A DNA stretch of 64,000 nt from Cloeon dipterum (taxonomy: Eukaryota; Arthropoda; Insecta; Ephemeroptera; Baetidae), in contig NC_088787.1 in assembly GCF_949628265.1 (NCBI RefSeq), positions 8,422,501 to 8,486,500 on the forward strand, read 5' to 3'. Below, piece by piece: positions 12,716 to 25,337 of the stretch. The position numbers were made by a program, and so were the translations under genes. How positions within the stretch are numbered: position 1 is the first letter of the stretch; each line of letters starts with the position of its first letter. The notes below the pieces were generated by a model. That model made no database searches. It saw nothing but the letters and a program-made list of their open reading frames with translations, and was not told the origin of the DNA.

Positions 12716-13587
12716 CCGGCCCCCGTTGATCAATTTTAATGTTAATTTTTTTAACTTCACGCTTTAAAATTTAAAAATGAGACGGATTAAAAATGTAACA
12801 AGGTTTTTTATTTATTTTTTTAATTCCTCTTGGAATTTAGTAGAGCAGATTGGACAAAAACATGGCATCGAGATTAATTTTGATTTGGTTTTCTGGTTCA
12901 AAGAGCTGGCAGCGGAAAATTCACGCAGTCGAGGCCAAAAAAGCGACCCCTGAGAGTTAAATTTCCCTTGTGAGCCCGAGGGGACGCGCGCGCGTAGAGA
13001 GAGAGAGCAAATAAAGCGGAGCAGCGCGCACTTGACAAATTGGCTCTTCGCCTCTTCAATTCTAATCCGGGGCCGCTTTTGATGGATTCGCTCTCGCACA
13101 GCTCAATCCACCCACCCACCGTGCCAACCCTTTTGATTTTGCGGAAACGATCGGCGTGCATTATCCCCCTGACACACGTCAGAGGGCGAATCGGAACTTC
13201 GACTGGGTCAACTAGTCGGCGCGCGCGGATATATCGGGCGAGAGCGAGCGAGAATCCCCCGCGGGCGCTCACGCATCCATCCATCTCTGCCATTTGACGC
13301 CCTTATCGCGACGCTTGCGGATCGCAGACGATTGACTTGCAATATCGAGTCGGCTCCACGCAACTAGGTCTCGGAAATTTCCACCGAAGATTTTTATTTA
13401 AAATTTTTGCGACTGAAATATATTTGAATTTGTAAAATGGCAAGAGATTATTTTTAGAATGATAAAAAAATAAATAAATTTGTAGAGGTTTTTTAAGTCA
13501 ATTGCTTTTTCAGCAATACGTGCAAAATTGGGTCAGTATATCTGCAATCTATCTTGAAATTTTCTGTAAATCTCCAGGGTCTTGGTT
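12716..13587. other. GC-rich stretch enclosed by the inverted arms
   Basis: About 870 bases between the two arms. It holds a GA-rich run near 12,995 and GCGC-rich sequence at 13,215-13,270, like the GC islands elsewhere in the window. No convincing gene; frames here lack splice-site support and family motifs. Confidence 0.6.
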
Positions 13588-13905
13588 GCAATCTGTGTTG
13601 GTTCCCGCCGGTCAGAAGTCAATATGGTGTCGAAATAATGGAGGTCAATCAGGAGACAGTCCAGCGGCCAATCAGAAGCGTCAAAAAGAGGCGTGCCGAC
13701 CTAATAATTTAATTTCAGCGTATTTTGTTAGATTTCCATTAGCCTGATTTGCCATCTAACGGTCAATTCACCAATCACCGGGCTAATCAGGTGTTTAGCA
13801 AAGAAAAACAACAAAAATATTAATTGTGCTGAAGGTATTTTCATGATAAAATTTTAATTTTACGTTTGTAACTTTTCCACCAGACGTCATATCTGCGCGT
13901 GAATG
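13588..13905 (-). repeat. Right arm of the large inverted repeat
   Basis: Reverse complement partner of 12,361-12,715. The outer end is cut short and lacks the CAGCGGG terminus. It could be the second arm of a foldback element or a second, independently inserted copy. Confidence 0.72.
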
Positions 13906-14924
13906 TAAATTTTCAAGAGCCTTTATAAGCCTCCCTGGCTTATGAGTTGAAATCTGTTTTAATTTAGCTCTTAGAAAATTCCTTTCAGCTAGAAAAGATC
14001 GGAACGTATCAGGAATTCAGCTTTCAATTATGGCAGGTTTCGTTTCTAGCCAATTTTTAATTTTCTGAATATTTAACAATTCCCAATACATTGAAATTGA
14101 ATGAATTATTTTTTCTGGTTAAAACTGAAGAATTTTTTGTCCCTTTCCTTCTTAAATTGTGTAAATTTTAATATCAATTCGTTTTTTTAATATTTTTTCC
14201 AGGAATGGAAATACCAAAACACCAGCATGCATGCCAATTTTACTATCATTATTTTTTTTAAAAATACGGAAAACCACCAAAATATTTCATGGTTTTAAAA
14301 TTTAATTCTTGTGAATTTGACTGTATACACGCGTCATTTATGCTACATTTTAGAAATCAGTCATTAATCTAAATGTCTTTTTGGCTGGAACATAACATAC
14401 CGTATGTACAGTCAAAATAGAAGAAGATTTTTACGGTTTGATTGTTTTATAAACGAAACATTTCTTCTAAAAATGAGATATTTTGAAAAAAAACAGCACC
14501 AACAGTTTTATAAATGCTCTGAATAACAAATTATCAACAAAAAGCTGTTACATTGGGACAAAAGTCTAGGTTGTAAAAACAAGCAACCAATTCATTCCGA
14601 AATTACCGCCTAAAAGGTCTATTATCTGGCAAAGAACTGAAAGATCCCAACTGCATGTCTATAGATTATTATTATTTACAACCCTCTAGCGAGAGAGGAC
14701 AAACGTCCCCCCTGGAGGAGCATATAGCGGCGTGCATATCGAGAGTGTGAGAGAGTATTGATTCAAATAATTGGACCAAAGTGTGCCATTTTCCCTTTTG
14801 CCTGGGTCAAAGGATATATTCGCCCCCTTCCCCCGCCGACTGCCCTCCCCCTCCCCTGTCCGCACGTCCGTCCGCTCGTTCTCTCTCTCCGTTTTGCAGC
14901 GCAAGGGCCGCGCTGCTGCCACTA

Positions 14925-14947
14925 ACACACACACACACACACACACA
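14925..14947. repeat. (AC)n microsatellite
   Basis: About 11 AC units, 27 bases before the first CRE site. Confidence 0.9.
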
Positions 14948-14973
14948 AAGGGGCGCGAGTTGGCTCAACACGG

Positions 14974-15016
14974 TGACGTCAATGGCAGGCATCTTCCTGG
15001 GGGTTGTGTGACGTCA
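14974..15016. promoter_or_regulatory. Pair of palindromic CRE sites (TGACGTCA)
   Basis: TGACGTCA at 14974-14981 and 15009-15016, 35 bases apart. The first is preceded by GG and the second followed by CC, so the pair is itself inverted. This is the consensus for CREB/ATF bZIP factors. It lies in a GC-rich island within the possible large intron. Confidence 0.45.
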
Positions 15017-15192
15017 CCGCTCGAGCTGCATTCCAGCTAGCTCTCCATTCCGCCCGCCCGCCAGCTCGATTTGTTTGTTTTTCTCGTGTTTTCGCGAGTA
15101 CATATCCCCCACTCGACGGGACAGCAAGGAAAGAAAGAAAGCTTTCCGCCTAATTTGCACTGCTGCTGCTGCTGCCGCTGGCAAAAGTTGTT

Positions 15193-15210
15193 GGCCGGCC
15201 GGCCGGCCGG
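15193..15210. repeat. (GGCC)n short repeat
   Basis: Four and a half GGCC units, self-complementary. Confidence 0.85.
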
Positions 15211-15851
15211 ATTCGGAAAATGTGCCAAGACACTTAGGAGATGAAATTTTGCTGACTAATGGCCAGCGAATGCTCGATTTCAGCCCAACGCAAATGCGGA
15301 TAAAAACGTTGAGAGTGGAAACATAGTGTTTTGATTAAACTGCTGTGACTTTTTGTGTGTGTGTAAACCGCCGAACGAGGCACAAAATTGAAACCACCTG
15401 TCGGTAACCTCGAAAACTATATATAGCAATTTACTCAAACTGCCAAACCAGTTTATTTTATGATTCAATAAAAGAGTTGAAGTTTCCAATTCGAGTTGTC
15501 AAGGTTTTTCTCGAACCTCTCAAGTTTATTTCGAGTACATCAATAAATCAAGGCAACAAATGAACCAAAGAGACGCTTTTCAAGACGTTTTCCTCGTCAC
15601 AATTCGAGCCGAGACAAACTAGCTCTTCCGGCGCATCGAAAGCAAGAGGCCTGTGTGCCTGTGTTTGTGCCGCTGCAGGGCGCAAATCTGCAAAAATTGG
15701 CTCGCAATCGTCACAGAGAGAAAGAGAGGCAATGCAAATGGGGCAGCATCTCGGAAAAGAGTCTCTTCCTCGTCGTCTGGAGCGCGCGCGCGATTTCCCC
15801 CGAGCCATGTTCTCCATTATGACGCAGCACGCGCGCGTCGTTATCGGAGAG

Positions 15852-15882
<31 letters not shown>
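15852..15882. repeat. (CT)n microsatellite
   Basis: A CT run with one TTT interruption, in a GC-rich island. Confidence 0.9.
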
Positions 15883-16509
15883 GGTGCTGGCTGGCTGGCT
15901 GCTGTTGCAACATTTGCGAAACGAGACTCATTACCCGCCAGCGCCACTAGCAGATCCCATTTCGCCGAAACGAGCTCGCCGCCGCCGTTGCCGCCGAATT
16001 CCGAACGCGTCGAGATCAAGTGACACTTGCTTTCACACGTCGCGCCGAGACGCGCGCACCTGCTTTCATCTCTCGGCGCCGCGCGCCTTTGATCTCCGCT
16101 CTGCGTAAGCGGCCCGCAAGTTTATTCCGCGCGCGCACACTTGAAGCAAGAGGATTGCCGCCGCAAACGGAAAAGAATCAATTTGCGAGGTGTGGAGAAC
16201 GTCAGCAGTGATCCACTTATATTCTCGGAAGAAACAAGACGAGTGTTTTTTGTCGGGAGCATTTGCCTGATGCAAGTGTGGAAAATTAAACTCGACCCTG
16301 CCTCTGTCCCGAGTCGTGTAGTATATATGCGACTTGCAGTGAGATTTGCGCAAATATGGCCGCTTTCAGCCCGGTTTCATGGTCAAAATTAAATAGTGAC
16401 ATTTCGGCATTTGATGGCGCCATAATTTATTTACAATTTCCGGTTGCTATTGGACTGGGAATTCGGTTTCAATCCTGGTTTTGTTTATTTCTGGTGGGAA
16501 AATTTTGCA

Positions 16510-16625
16510 TTTGATGTTCTGTAAACCAAAACAGGTTCAATCAATCGCAATAGAAACGCCAGCAAATAATGAGATTTTTTATTAAAAGCTTTCTTTTGGT
16601 TTTCAGCACGTCTAATATATATTAG
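16510..16625. repeat. Decayed centre of a palindromic MITE, CACCAGTTG-like
   Basis: GTTCTGTAAACCAAAA and TTTTGGTTTTCAGCAC face each other around an A/T centre, matching the middle of copies a and b. The outer arms are not recognisable. Confidence 0.4.
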
Positions 16626-19600
16626 CAGGGTGTTGTGCTTTGAAAATGAGGATTTGTTTCGAATTTCCATTTTATCTAACGCTTGAAAATGTAAACAAAT
16701 TGTATAAAACCACGATTCATCTCAAAATAAATAAAAAACACGCTGTTCATATTAACTGGAACACCTTAACTGCCGCCATATTGCCTGTGTGACAAACAAG
16801 ACAAAAACTGAACTCTTCGAATACCCCATTAGTTTCAAATAAAAATGGTTTTGAAATTTTATCTAATTTTCTGGTTAATTTTTGTCGGATTATCATTTTC
16901 TAAACCCAAAATGTAACCTGAATTTTAATGTAAAACTTACTTCTTACTTTGAGAGTTTTAATTTTAATTATGAATTTCTATTTCAATATGATTGACTTGA
17001 TGAGCTAAAATTTATTTACAAAGAAAAGCACATTTTCTAATTTTAAATCTCAAAGTTAAGGTTTTGTATGCAAATTAATTAATACTAAATTATAAAAATA
17101 TGTTTTAGTAATAATATTAATAAAAAATAAATGTAAAAATTTAAAAAAAAAATTTAACTTAATATTTTATTTATTTTAATTTTGTGTAGTAATAATTGAA
17201 TTATAACTAATCTTACAAACAAACACATAATATAAAGTTACATTTAAGATAAACAAAAGTTAAAAATTATTTAAAGATCCAAGCAGTGAATATTCTGAGA
17301 AGCTATGTGAAAACTTTCTGATGTTTACAATAAAATTCTTTAAAATAAAAAATTGAAATCAAGCTGGATTCATCTGGATCAAACGGAGAAACGCAGTTTA
17401 CAAGCTCCTCTGGTTTTCTGCTCCTTAATTAAAACAAACTAAAAGCGTCTTTCATGCCCGAGCGAATTTGAATTCAGGGACAATCCCTCTCTTTCAACGC
17501 AGCGAGGCCAAAGTGCACAATTTACTCTTCTCCCAGGGCGGGCGGCGACTTGGTGAAAATAATTAAGACCGGGGGAGCAGCGCGGCGCGTAATCCGGCGG
17601 CCGTTAATTCGGTCCCGTCCGCGCGCATAAATAAGGCCTCATTTGCGTGTTTCTCATTTATTTGGCAGTACGGCACGGATTTGCGGGGATCAGACTAACG
17701 AGCCCCTGCCTTGCACATTATCGAAAAGAAAGGCGCCGCCGCGCGCAGTTTTAAACAATCGTCGCGCGCGCTGCGCTAATCGCGTTTGATTTGAATAAAG
17801 CTGTGCGTGTGCCGCGAGTTGTGTGTTAAGAGCTTAATCCTCTTACAAATAAACACTGCTGCTGCCCGCCACCGCCGCATTTTAATCTTTGTGCTGCTGT
17901 GCTGGACCGGCGCGTTTTTAATTAATTGATTAATTAGTCGCTGCTGCTGCTGCGCCGCGCGGTGCGGTCGGCCTGCAGTGAAAAATCCTCCGCTTTCAAT
18001 TTGAAAGGAGCCGAGTGGCCCTTTGACCGTAATTCTGATGCACTTTTGAGACTCGAGCCATGAAGGGGAATTGAAATTATGAAAGGTGCTTCACAGTGAA
18101 GGGTGCAGGGAAAAATTCTCTGAATTTTATGCCTTCGATCAAATGAGTGAGGTTGTGTATGAAATTTAAATGGTAACAGGAATTAAAACTGACTTTGATT
18201 TCTGTCCGTAGAGCGGAATGAGGCTTGACCTACTTTCTCGCCAGCTTCAGACTGTTCAAACTGGGTGCATTGTAACGTTTTAAAATCATAAAATATGGTT
18301 TTATCTTGAATTTAAAGGTTTCAAGAATAAAAAATGACTTTTTATGTCATAACTTAAATCAAAAAAGTTTTGAGGTACCAAAATTTATATTTTTCTAGGC
18401 TCTAGTTTTTTCTGTTGAATTATGATAATAAATAAATACTAGAATGAAGATAAAATGTGTTTATATTCAATTTTATTCTGAAAGAACTTCGAAATTTATT
18501 TTATTCTGTTGCAGTACAATAAAAAATTAGATTAGAAGTTTAAAAGCAATGTAAATAAAAAACATTTTGGGAGAAAATCAGGTAAATTATAATTTTAAAT
18601 CCAGATAGGTTTACAGAATTATCAATCAAAATAAATTTGTCTTTTGGTTTTCACCATCAGGAAAAAACTGAATAAATAGACACACTTAAACAGATATTTC
18701 ACGAGTGATAAATAAAATAACTCAAGTTAACTGTAATACATTAAGTATCTCGTGTCCCAATTGAATTTCTACTTTAACCCATTTATCTTTTTAACTACAC
18801 AGCACGTTTTATTTCCCTCTATCGGGAAAAACTCGGAACATTTTCGTAAGAAATACATTACAGCAATAACAAAAAGAAACAAAATTACCACCACCAGGAA
18901 AATATGACACGGCAGCACTATCGCAAATGAAAAAAAAATATCACAATAATCGGGCGAAAGCCATTATTTTCTAGGTATGCAACCGGCGCAGCAGGCGTGT
19001 CGAAACGGTTGCATACCAGCATCGAGCGCCAGCAGAATCGGCGTTTTCCGAAAAGTTTGGCAAGTGCGGCGCGAAAAGTGACAGCGGCACGCACAAACAC
19101 ACATCAAAAGGCATGAAGCGGCTCGTGCCATGTTTTGCCAGCGAAAGGAGCAGAGTGGAGGGCCCTCGACTCGCCCGCCGCCCTCCCGCCCGCCCACCCG
19201 CCAACCCGCCCGCCCGCGCGCCTGCCGTCCGACGGATCGGGTGGAACAAACAAAAAGTCGAGGGTCAGCGAAAATCGCGCAACACGCTATGTATAGCGTC
19301 GAGTTGTTTTGTTTAGCGAGAGGGAGAGAAAGAGCAGCCGCGGGCGAATTGTCGTTTGATTGCTTTCGAATCGAATGCACCTCCGGCCAGCTCAGCAACA
19401 ACCCTCCCAGCAGCGTTTGCTCACACTCGAAACGGGTGAAGAGCCACTATAGCAATTATTGCACTACCACTACACGATTAAAAATAAATATGAGAATGAT
19501 GCAGAATGCAACAATTATTTTGTATTTTTTTTCTGGAAGAAATAATCAGGTCAAAAATGATATTAGAGAGATTTTTATTATTTAATTTTAGAAAATTCCC

Positions 19601-20270
19601 TTTTTAGCCCAAATCAGCTTTTGTTTGGCTGTCAATCAAGCAGCACTCCCGAGTCTTGAAATAAACCTTTCATCGAGGGTGTGTTTGGCCAAGATTTGAT
19701 CGGGCAGTCAAATCACGCCAGATCGATCAACTAAAAGTTCCATGACGCGAATCTATTCCGATCTGACAGACTGACAATTCGAGCCGAAACTTTTCGGTGT
19801 GTGGCACGTCGCGTGTGCTGCAAGAAGAAGTGCGAATTGGATCGATTTCGCATTAGTGTGTCGGCCGGGCTCATTTGTCTGTGCGGTGCCGTGAAAGCAA
19901 TAAAGCAAGCAAGCCAGGATTCCGTTTCTCGCTCGTCTCGCGAGCTGAAATTTTAATTAGCAAAATTGACCGCGGGTTTTGTTCTCGGGCTGGTGCTGGT
20001 TGGTTGTTTTCGAGGCAAGGCCGCCCGCCCGCCTGCCTGCCGCTCCGGCTCTGGCTCAGTGTGTCTGCGATGCACACAAAAGTATTGATCTGCAGCTCAG
20101 GGGCGAGCTCACAAAGAGAGCCAGCCAGAGAAACCTGCTCGTACGCGTACACATCCACACTCGCACACGCCAAATTGTCGTTATAATCGGCCGCCCTTTA
20201 AATCACTTCCCGGATTTTTTTTTAAGGGCTATCCCCTATTTTTATTTTTTTAGTATAAAATTTTTTAAAG
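16626..20270. other. Putative first-intron DNA with GC islands at 17,450-18,250, 18,960-19,480 and 19,620-20,200
   Basis: Just downstream (minus strand) of the signal-peptide exon. The islands have (CTG)n, (CGCC)n and inverted CpG-rich words. No second exon is recognisable. Confidence 0.4.
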
Positions 20271-20278
20271 GTACTCAC

Positions 20279-20379
20279 ACTGCTTGGGCGGCCCACCTCT
20301 TGGGGTCGAGGAAGGCGAGTCCGAGCACCAGGCAGCAGGCGAGGCCTCTGGCCAGGAGGGCAGACGAGTGGGGCCGCAT
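20279..20379 (-). CDS. First coding exon with signal peptide; gene continues to the left, not recognised
   Basis: An ATG at 20379 (minus) opens 33 codons and two bases, ending exactly at a consensus donor (AGT then GTGAGT). The peptide has a short polar start (MRPHSSALLARG), a hydrophobic core (LACCLVLGLAFL) and a small-residue end (WAAQA) that could be cleaved, the shape of a secretory signal peptide. The GC-rich stretch upstream (20,380-21,030) would be its 5' UTR and promoter. I find no convincing second exon on the minus strand between 1 and 20,270, so the first intron would be at least 20 kb, a size often seen for developmental signalling or adhesion genes. The product cannot be named from this exon. 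It is possible but less likely that this is a chance open frame next to a GTGAGT. Confidence 0.55.
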
Positions 20380-21030
20380 CGCTCCTTCTGCTCTGCTGCG
20401 TGTCTCTTCCGTCTCAGGTCCTCATAGTTTTTTTCTTCTTCCGGCGCGCCGCAATGTTGTCAGCCCTGCTCACCTGCTGCGGCCGGCCATCCTGCCTGTT
20501 CTGCACACCTTTGCTGCGGCTGCTGCGGGCGGGCGGGCGCTGGCTGGCTAACGGGCTCGTCTCACTCGTCGGCGAAGGGTGCGTGTGCTCTCAGGGCGCT
20601 GCCTGCCTCCCGAGTGAGCCGGCCAAGGGTGGAGCAACCCCCGGACGCCCCCCACCCTGCCCCAACCCCGCCTTGCAGCCGCCGACCCGGCCGCCGCAGC
20701 TGCGCCTTCTGCACACCCGCCCAACGCACCCCTCGCCCGCCCGCCCGCCAGCAAGCCCAACACCGACCGACAGACCGACCGACCGAACGACGGACCCACC
20801 TCCTCCCACCCCGCCCCAACCCCCCCGCTGGGGTGAAAATATTTGTGTTGGCCTGCGAACGTGTGCGACGCGCAAATCCCGTCCGGGGCGCGCCGCTCGC
20901 ATTCCTCACAATCGGACACACTCACACACGCGCGCGCCCTCCGAAGGGTGCAGCATTCCCGCCGCTCTCTCCGCGCTCCGTGACGCTTTCAGAGAGCGTG
21001 CACGATGTTCGTGGCACTTTTGCGTAACTT
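20380..21030 (-). promoter_or_regulatory. GC-rich presumed 5' UTR and promoter of the signal-peptide gene
   Basis: Very C-rich on the plus strand. It lies immediately upstream of the minus-strand ATG at 20379. It ends sharply in AT-rich DNA near 21,030. No TATA box is evident in the right place, so a CpG-type promoter is possible. Confidence 0.4.
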
Positions 21031-22039
21031 TTTAAAATTTAGTATAACGCAACGCTCCGAATCCAATTATTTTGGTATGTGTATGCGAAAATGTCAGTTT
21101 AAAACACAAATTTTCTATTTGCTAATTCGGATCGAGGCGAAAATGTAGGTTTAAAACACAAATTTTCTGTTTGTCGTTAACATTCCTGATTAATAGCTTG
21201 CTGTTCTGTGGTTTGCTCACAATTTTACGTTAAATAGCGCATCTTCTCTATATGTTCAAGGATGAGAAAGTTTTTCTATTGGAGTTATAATTTAATTGAT
21301 GCTAAGATTGCAATCATATTTAAATTTAATGATTTAAAAATGAAATGCAATTATTTATTTAAGCAGTCTGAATTAAAATGCTTGCAATTATAAGTAGTTT
21401 TAATTTTGTTAGATAAATGACTTTTAAATTAAATCGCCCTTACTGACAAAATTCTGTAGTAACAGTTTTTGCGTTTGAAGAGTTTCAAAATAGAGAGAGT
21501 CATTTTGCTTTTCAATTCTTGATTTATTTCATCTCAATTTAAAATTAGCTGGATTTACTTCGTAATGGTTCACCGCATTGGATAGATATTGACGAGAAAA
21601 ATCAAAATTAAGCGAATAAAACACGCATGTGCCATTTTTCAACAACTAGGTCAAATTTTACATATATTTAATTGTTTCGGTCCTGATTTGACTAATTCAG
21701 TAATGCACATAAAAACTATTCAAATAATGTTACTTCCTTAATTCCCCATGCAAATTACGGATTTAATGGGGAAATCTACTTTTTTTTCTTAATAAAGAGC
21801 TTTGATTTTCAAAAACTGAGCCTAATATTGTAAATTATTATTAATTCAGCACATACCGGTTGGACCCCAAATTGTTATTTATAACAATAGGAATATTGTG
21901 CATTTTTGCTCGGATTCTAAGCAAAATTACCGAAAAAAGCATATTTATTTATTAATATAGGTATAGATTTATTTGAATTGTATGTATTTTGCTCCTGGCT
22001 GCATAATCATCGTTAATTATATAGAAAAAATATTCAATG
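21031..22039. other. AT-rich non-coding DNA with a short direct repeat
   Basis: A block containing GTTTAAAACACAAATTTTCT occurs twice near 21,098 and 21,150. Otherwise nothing is seen. Confidence 0.5.
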
Positions 22040-22482
22040 CACTACTTGTATAAGCCCTTAAGTGTTCAAGTGTGTGTTCGAAGCCGCCAACAGATGGCGC
22101 CTTCGTATACTTTCAAAATAAATTTTATTTTAAGGCACGTCCGCTACGATTTCAGACTCAATCCTACCACTGTGAGTTCTTCACTTGAAATGTTTTCTTT
22201 TGACGTACTGAAAACCAAAATCGGTTAAGCCAATCGCCATGGAATCATGAAAAATATTTTTTTGAAATAAAAAAATATTTTCCAACGTTTCTACGGCGAA
22301 TGGATGGACTTATTTTGGTTTTCAGCACGTCAAAAGAAAGCAAATTAAGTGAAGAATGCACAGTCACAGCATTGAATCTAAAATCACAGCGAAAGTGCCA
22401 TAAAATTAAATTTATAACGAAAGTTTACGGTGGCGCCATCTGTTGGTGGCTTTGAACACTAAGGGCTTATGTGCAACTGGTG
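22040..22482. mobile_element. Palindromic MITE, CACCAGTTG family, copy a
   Basis: Almost the whole element folds on itself. The left arm has TAAGCCCTTAAGTGTT, GCCGCCAACAGATGGCGCC and ACTGAAAACCAAAAT; the right arm has their reverse complements, with the centre near 22,260. No clear target duplication. Confidence 0.8.
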
Positions 22483-25337
22483 AAATTCACATTTTTGTGA
22501 ACAGAGTCCAGTAAAAGTGAATTGGTTCTATAAAGACATATTAAAAAGTGCACAATTTAATTTAATATTTTAGCACAAAATGCAAAAAAATATTATTAAA
22601 GAATCTGACCGAGATTATCAATTTCAAATGCACTCTTCGTGCTTTTCCAATCTAGAATTTTGGAAATTTTCAATTCATTTTGTCTCATAATCATTGAATA
22701 TCCTGCTTATTTTCCATCTTTTTGATACATTACTTAAACCTTTTTATTCCGACTTGTCATTTTATTTATTTTTAGGTGAAATGTGGTTTCAAAGTGAGAA
22801 TAAACAAAGAAATAATAAACATTACATTGATTGAGGACGGAAGCCCCCATGTGAGACACCTTGAAAGTGGCCGATTGTAAAGAAACGATTTTTACGGCCG
22901 GAGAAAAGCCCGGCCGGCTTGAGCAAAGCCGAAAGAGAGGTCCATGTCGCAAATAAAGCGGGATTTGCGGCGCGCGAGAGAGTGAAAGAGAGACATTGGA
23001 CTGATCGCAGGCGTGCGGACATGCACACGAAAACACAAACACACATAAAATTATTCATATAGGCGAGTGTAAAAGGCGTGCGGATCGTAAAACGCGCGCG
23101 CGGCTGTAAACAACGGCATCGGATAATGAAAGTTGCGCGTCCAGTGTAATTGACGACCGCCGGCGGCGAGGGATGCAACCCAGGCAAATTGCATCACCCT
23201 GCCTGCTGCGCGAATTCGGATTTATACCATTTCGCTCTCTCATCCCAATCAAAAACACGGCGGGTGGTGTCGTGTCGAAAAACGCGCGCGCCCTGCGCGA
23301 ATATCATTTAGCCTCGGCTCGCGCGCGCCGCGCTGATCAAATTTCCTGCGACACACTTTTATAGCGCGCTTTTTCATTATTATTACAGTATACACCCAAC
23401 CGGAGATGTCTGTGTCGTCCACATACACGGAAAAATAACAAAAAAATGTCATTTTTCATAAACTATATATATAAGCGATCAATAATAACAGTCTTTAAAT
23501 TTAAAAAATAAACCGCTTTCTTCCTAATTATTTTAATTAAGCGCCTTAAAATTAGTTCCCGCCGGTCAGATTCAAGATGAATCTGATGGTTATTCTCTTT
23601 TGCTTTATGTACTCGAGTTTCGCTACTATTTATTTCTGATCCAATCGGCGTAATTAATTCATATAACTCCAATTATATCCTATCATGAATACACCAGTTA
23701 GTTGTTTAAACCCTTAATTAGTGTTCGAAGCCGCCAACAGATGTCGCCACCGTATACTTTCGTAATAATTTTAATTTTAATTAACTTCCTCTGCGATTTC
23801 AGACTCAATCCTGCTAATGTGCATTCTTCACTTAATATGTATTCTTTTGACGTTCTGAAAACCAAAATCGATTAAGCCAATCGCCGAAGAAACGTTGGAA
23901 AATATTTTTTTATTTCGAAAAATAGTTTTTCACGATTCTACGGCGAATGGCTTAACCGAATTTGGTCTTCAGCATTTAAAAAGAAAGAGTATTAAGTAAA
24001 AGAATGCACAGTGGCAGGATTTAGTCTGAAATCGCAGCGGAAGTGCCTTAAAATTAAATTTATTACTAAAGTATACGGTGTTGCCATCTGTTGGCGGCTT
24101 CCAACACTTAAGGGCTTATTCAACTGGTGATTTGGTCCAAAACTCGCTTCTTTACCAAATTTTTATGTTTCCTCGTATCATTTCCTTTGCAAGGCCTGTG
24201 AAATCGAAAGCGCATCTACAATAAATTGGAAATTTCAATTAAAATTCCACTCATGTCGTTTCTTAGTCAATCCACGCAATCCGCAATTTTCTCAGTGTTA
24301 CCCATGAAATTCCTTGCGTGAGAATTTTTTCAATTAATAATACATTTTTCAACATAATAAATCAACTTGTCTTCCTTTAATAATTTTTTTTACTAGTCAA
24401 TAAAATGGTCGAATAAAAGGGATTATGAATACAATCTTGAATTTATATCTAGCAACAATCTGGGCTATATTCAGGACATAAAAAAGCCTTTTAAAATAAA
24501 ACAACCACTTTTATATCTCGGATAATAGCAGATGAAGCGGTTGTTGCTGCGTGTCGACAACCGAAATCCAAGCACTATCTTCCCAAAACTGGTATAGTAA
24601 TGCCTTATACATTTTCCTCCCAAATTTCCTGATTTGAATGGGAAAGAAATGGTTAATCCGGAGCAGGCTTTCGTCGTCCTCGACTTTATGAAAATCAAAC
24701 GTATATTAATAAATATGTCCAGGTCTCCATATATTGCATTCGCAATCTGGCGCGCGGGGGCGGCAGCATAATCAATTCATGACGTGCAGCCTTTGAAACT
24801 CGACGTACTGCTCTCGTGTAGAATAGAAATAAATCGATGCAAGTCAAATCGCCGGCGGCGGCAGCAACTTTTCTTTTTTTTTTTTGGAGCTGTCGTGTAC
24901 ATCTTTTGTTTGCAGCAGAGTGGCAGATGGCATGCGGCGCCGGAATTTTTCACCTGTGAGTGACGGGCCCGAGATTGATCGAGGGTCCGCGCGCCAAGTA
25001 AAGTGCGTTCGTGCGCGCGAGCGAGCGAGCGAGCGAGTGAGCGGCCCTTGCTCAACGCAACCTTTTATATATCGACACACCCATTTGACTGCACACACAC
25101 ACACACGAGACACGCCGGCCCCGCCGACACACGAATGCCGCCGCGAGCTTATATAGGCCACTCGGTCACTCTGTCGCCCCTAATAAAGGAATGCACACAC
25201 TGCTCCGCAACCCGCACACGTTTTGCGCTGCAACAACTGAATCAAGTTTTGCGTCTCTTGCGCTTTTCATCTCACTTTCTGTTGCTTTTTTTGCAGAACG
25301 TCGCCAAGAGGCTTTAGACTTTAATACCGCGGGCAAG
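22483..25337. other. AT-rich DNA with GC islands at 22,820-23,350 and 24,750-25,200
   Basis: Interrupted by palindromic MITE copy b. At 23,555-23,590 a GTTCCCGCCGGTCAGA word, also at the inner ends of the 12-14 kb inverted repeat, is followed by a perfect CAGATTC/GAATCTG hairpin. (GCGA)n lies near 25,020. No gene is seen. Confidence 0.45.
23692..24129. mobile_element. Palindromic MITE, CACCAGTTG family, copy b
   Basis: Begins CACCAGTTAG and ends CAACTGGTG; the arms share the same blocks as copy a (GCCGCCAACAGATG, CTGAAAACCAAAATCG). The centre is near 23,910. Confidence 0.8.

Larger units (their letters stand above)
13906..16340. other. AT-rich stretch then a long GC-rich island (14,680-16,340)
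   Basis: The island has (AC)n, the CRE pair, (GGCC)n and (CT)n. It is one of the strongest regulatory candidates in the left half. No exon is supported. Confidence 0.45.

Noticed and set aside
20400..21035. 211-codon proline-rich open frame (plus strand) and overlapping minus frames
   Set aside because: The sequence is C-rich and open in several frames at once, as expected for a GC-rich 5' region. It has no domain or splice pattern.
25140..25200. TATATA with a nearby TCACT as a core promoter
   Set aside because: The spacing of about 18 bases is too short for a TATA/initiator pair, and no gene follows.
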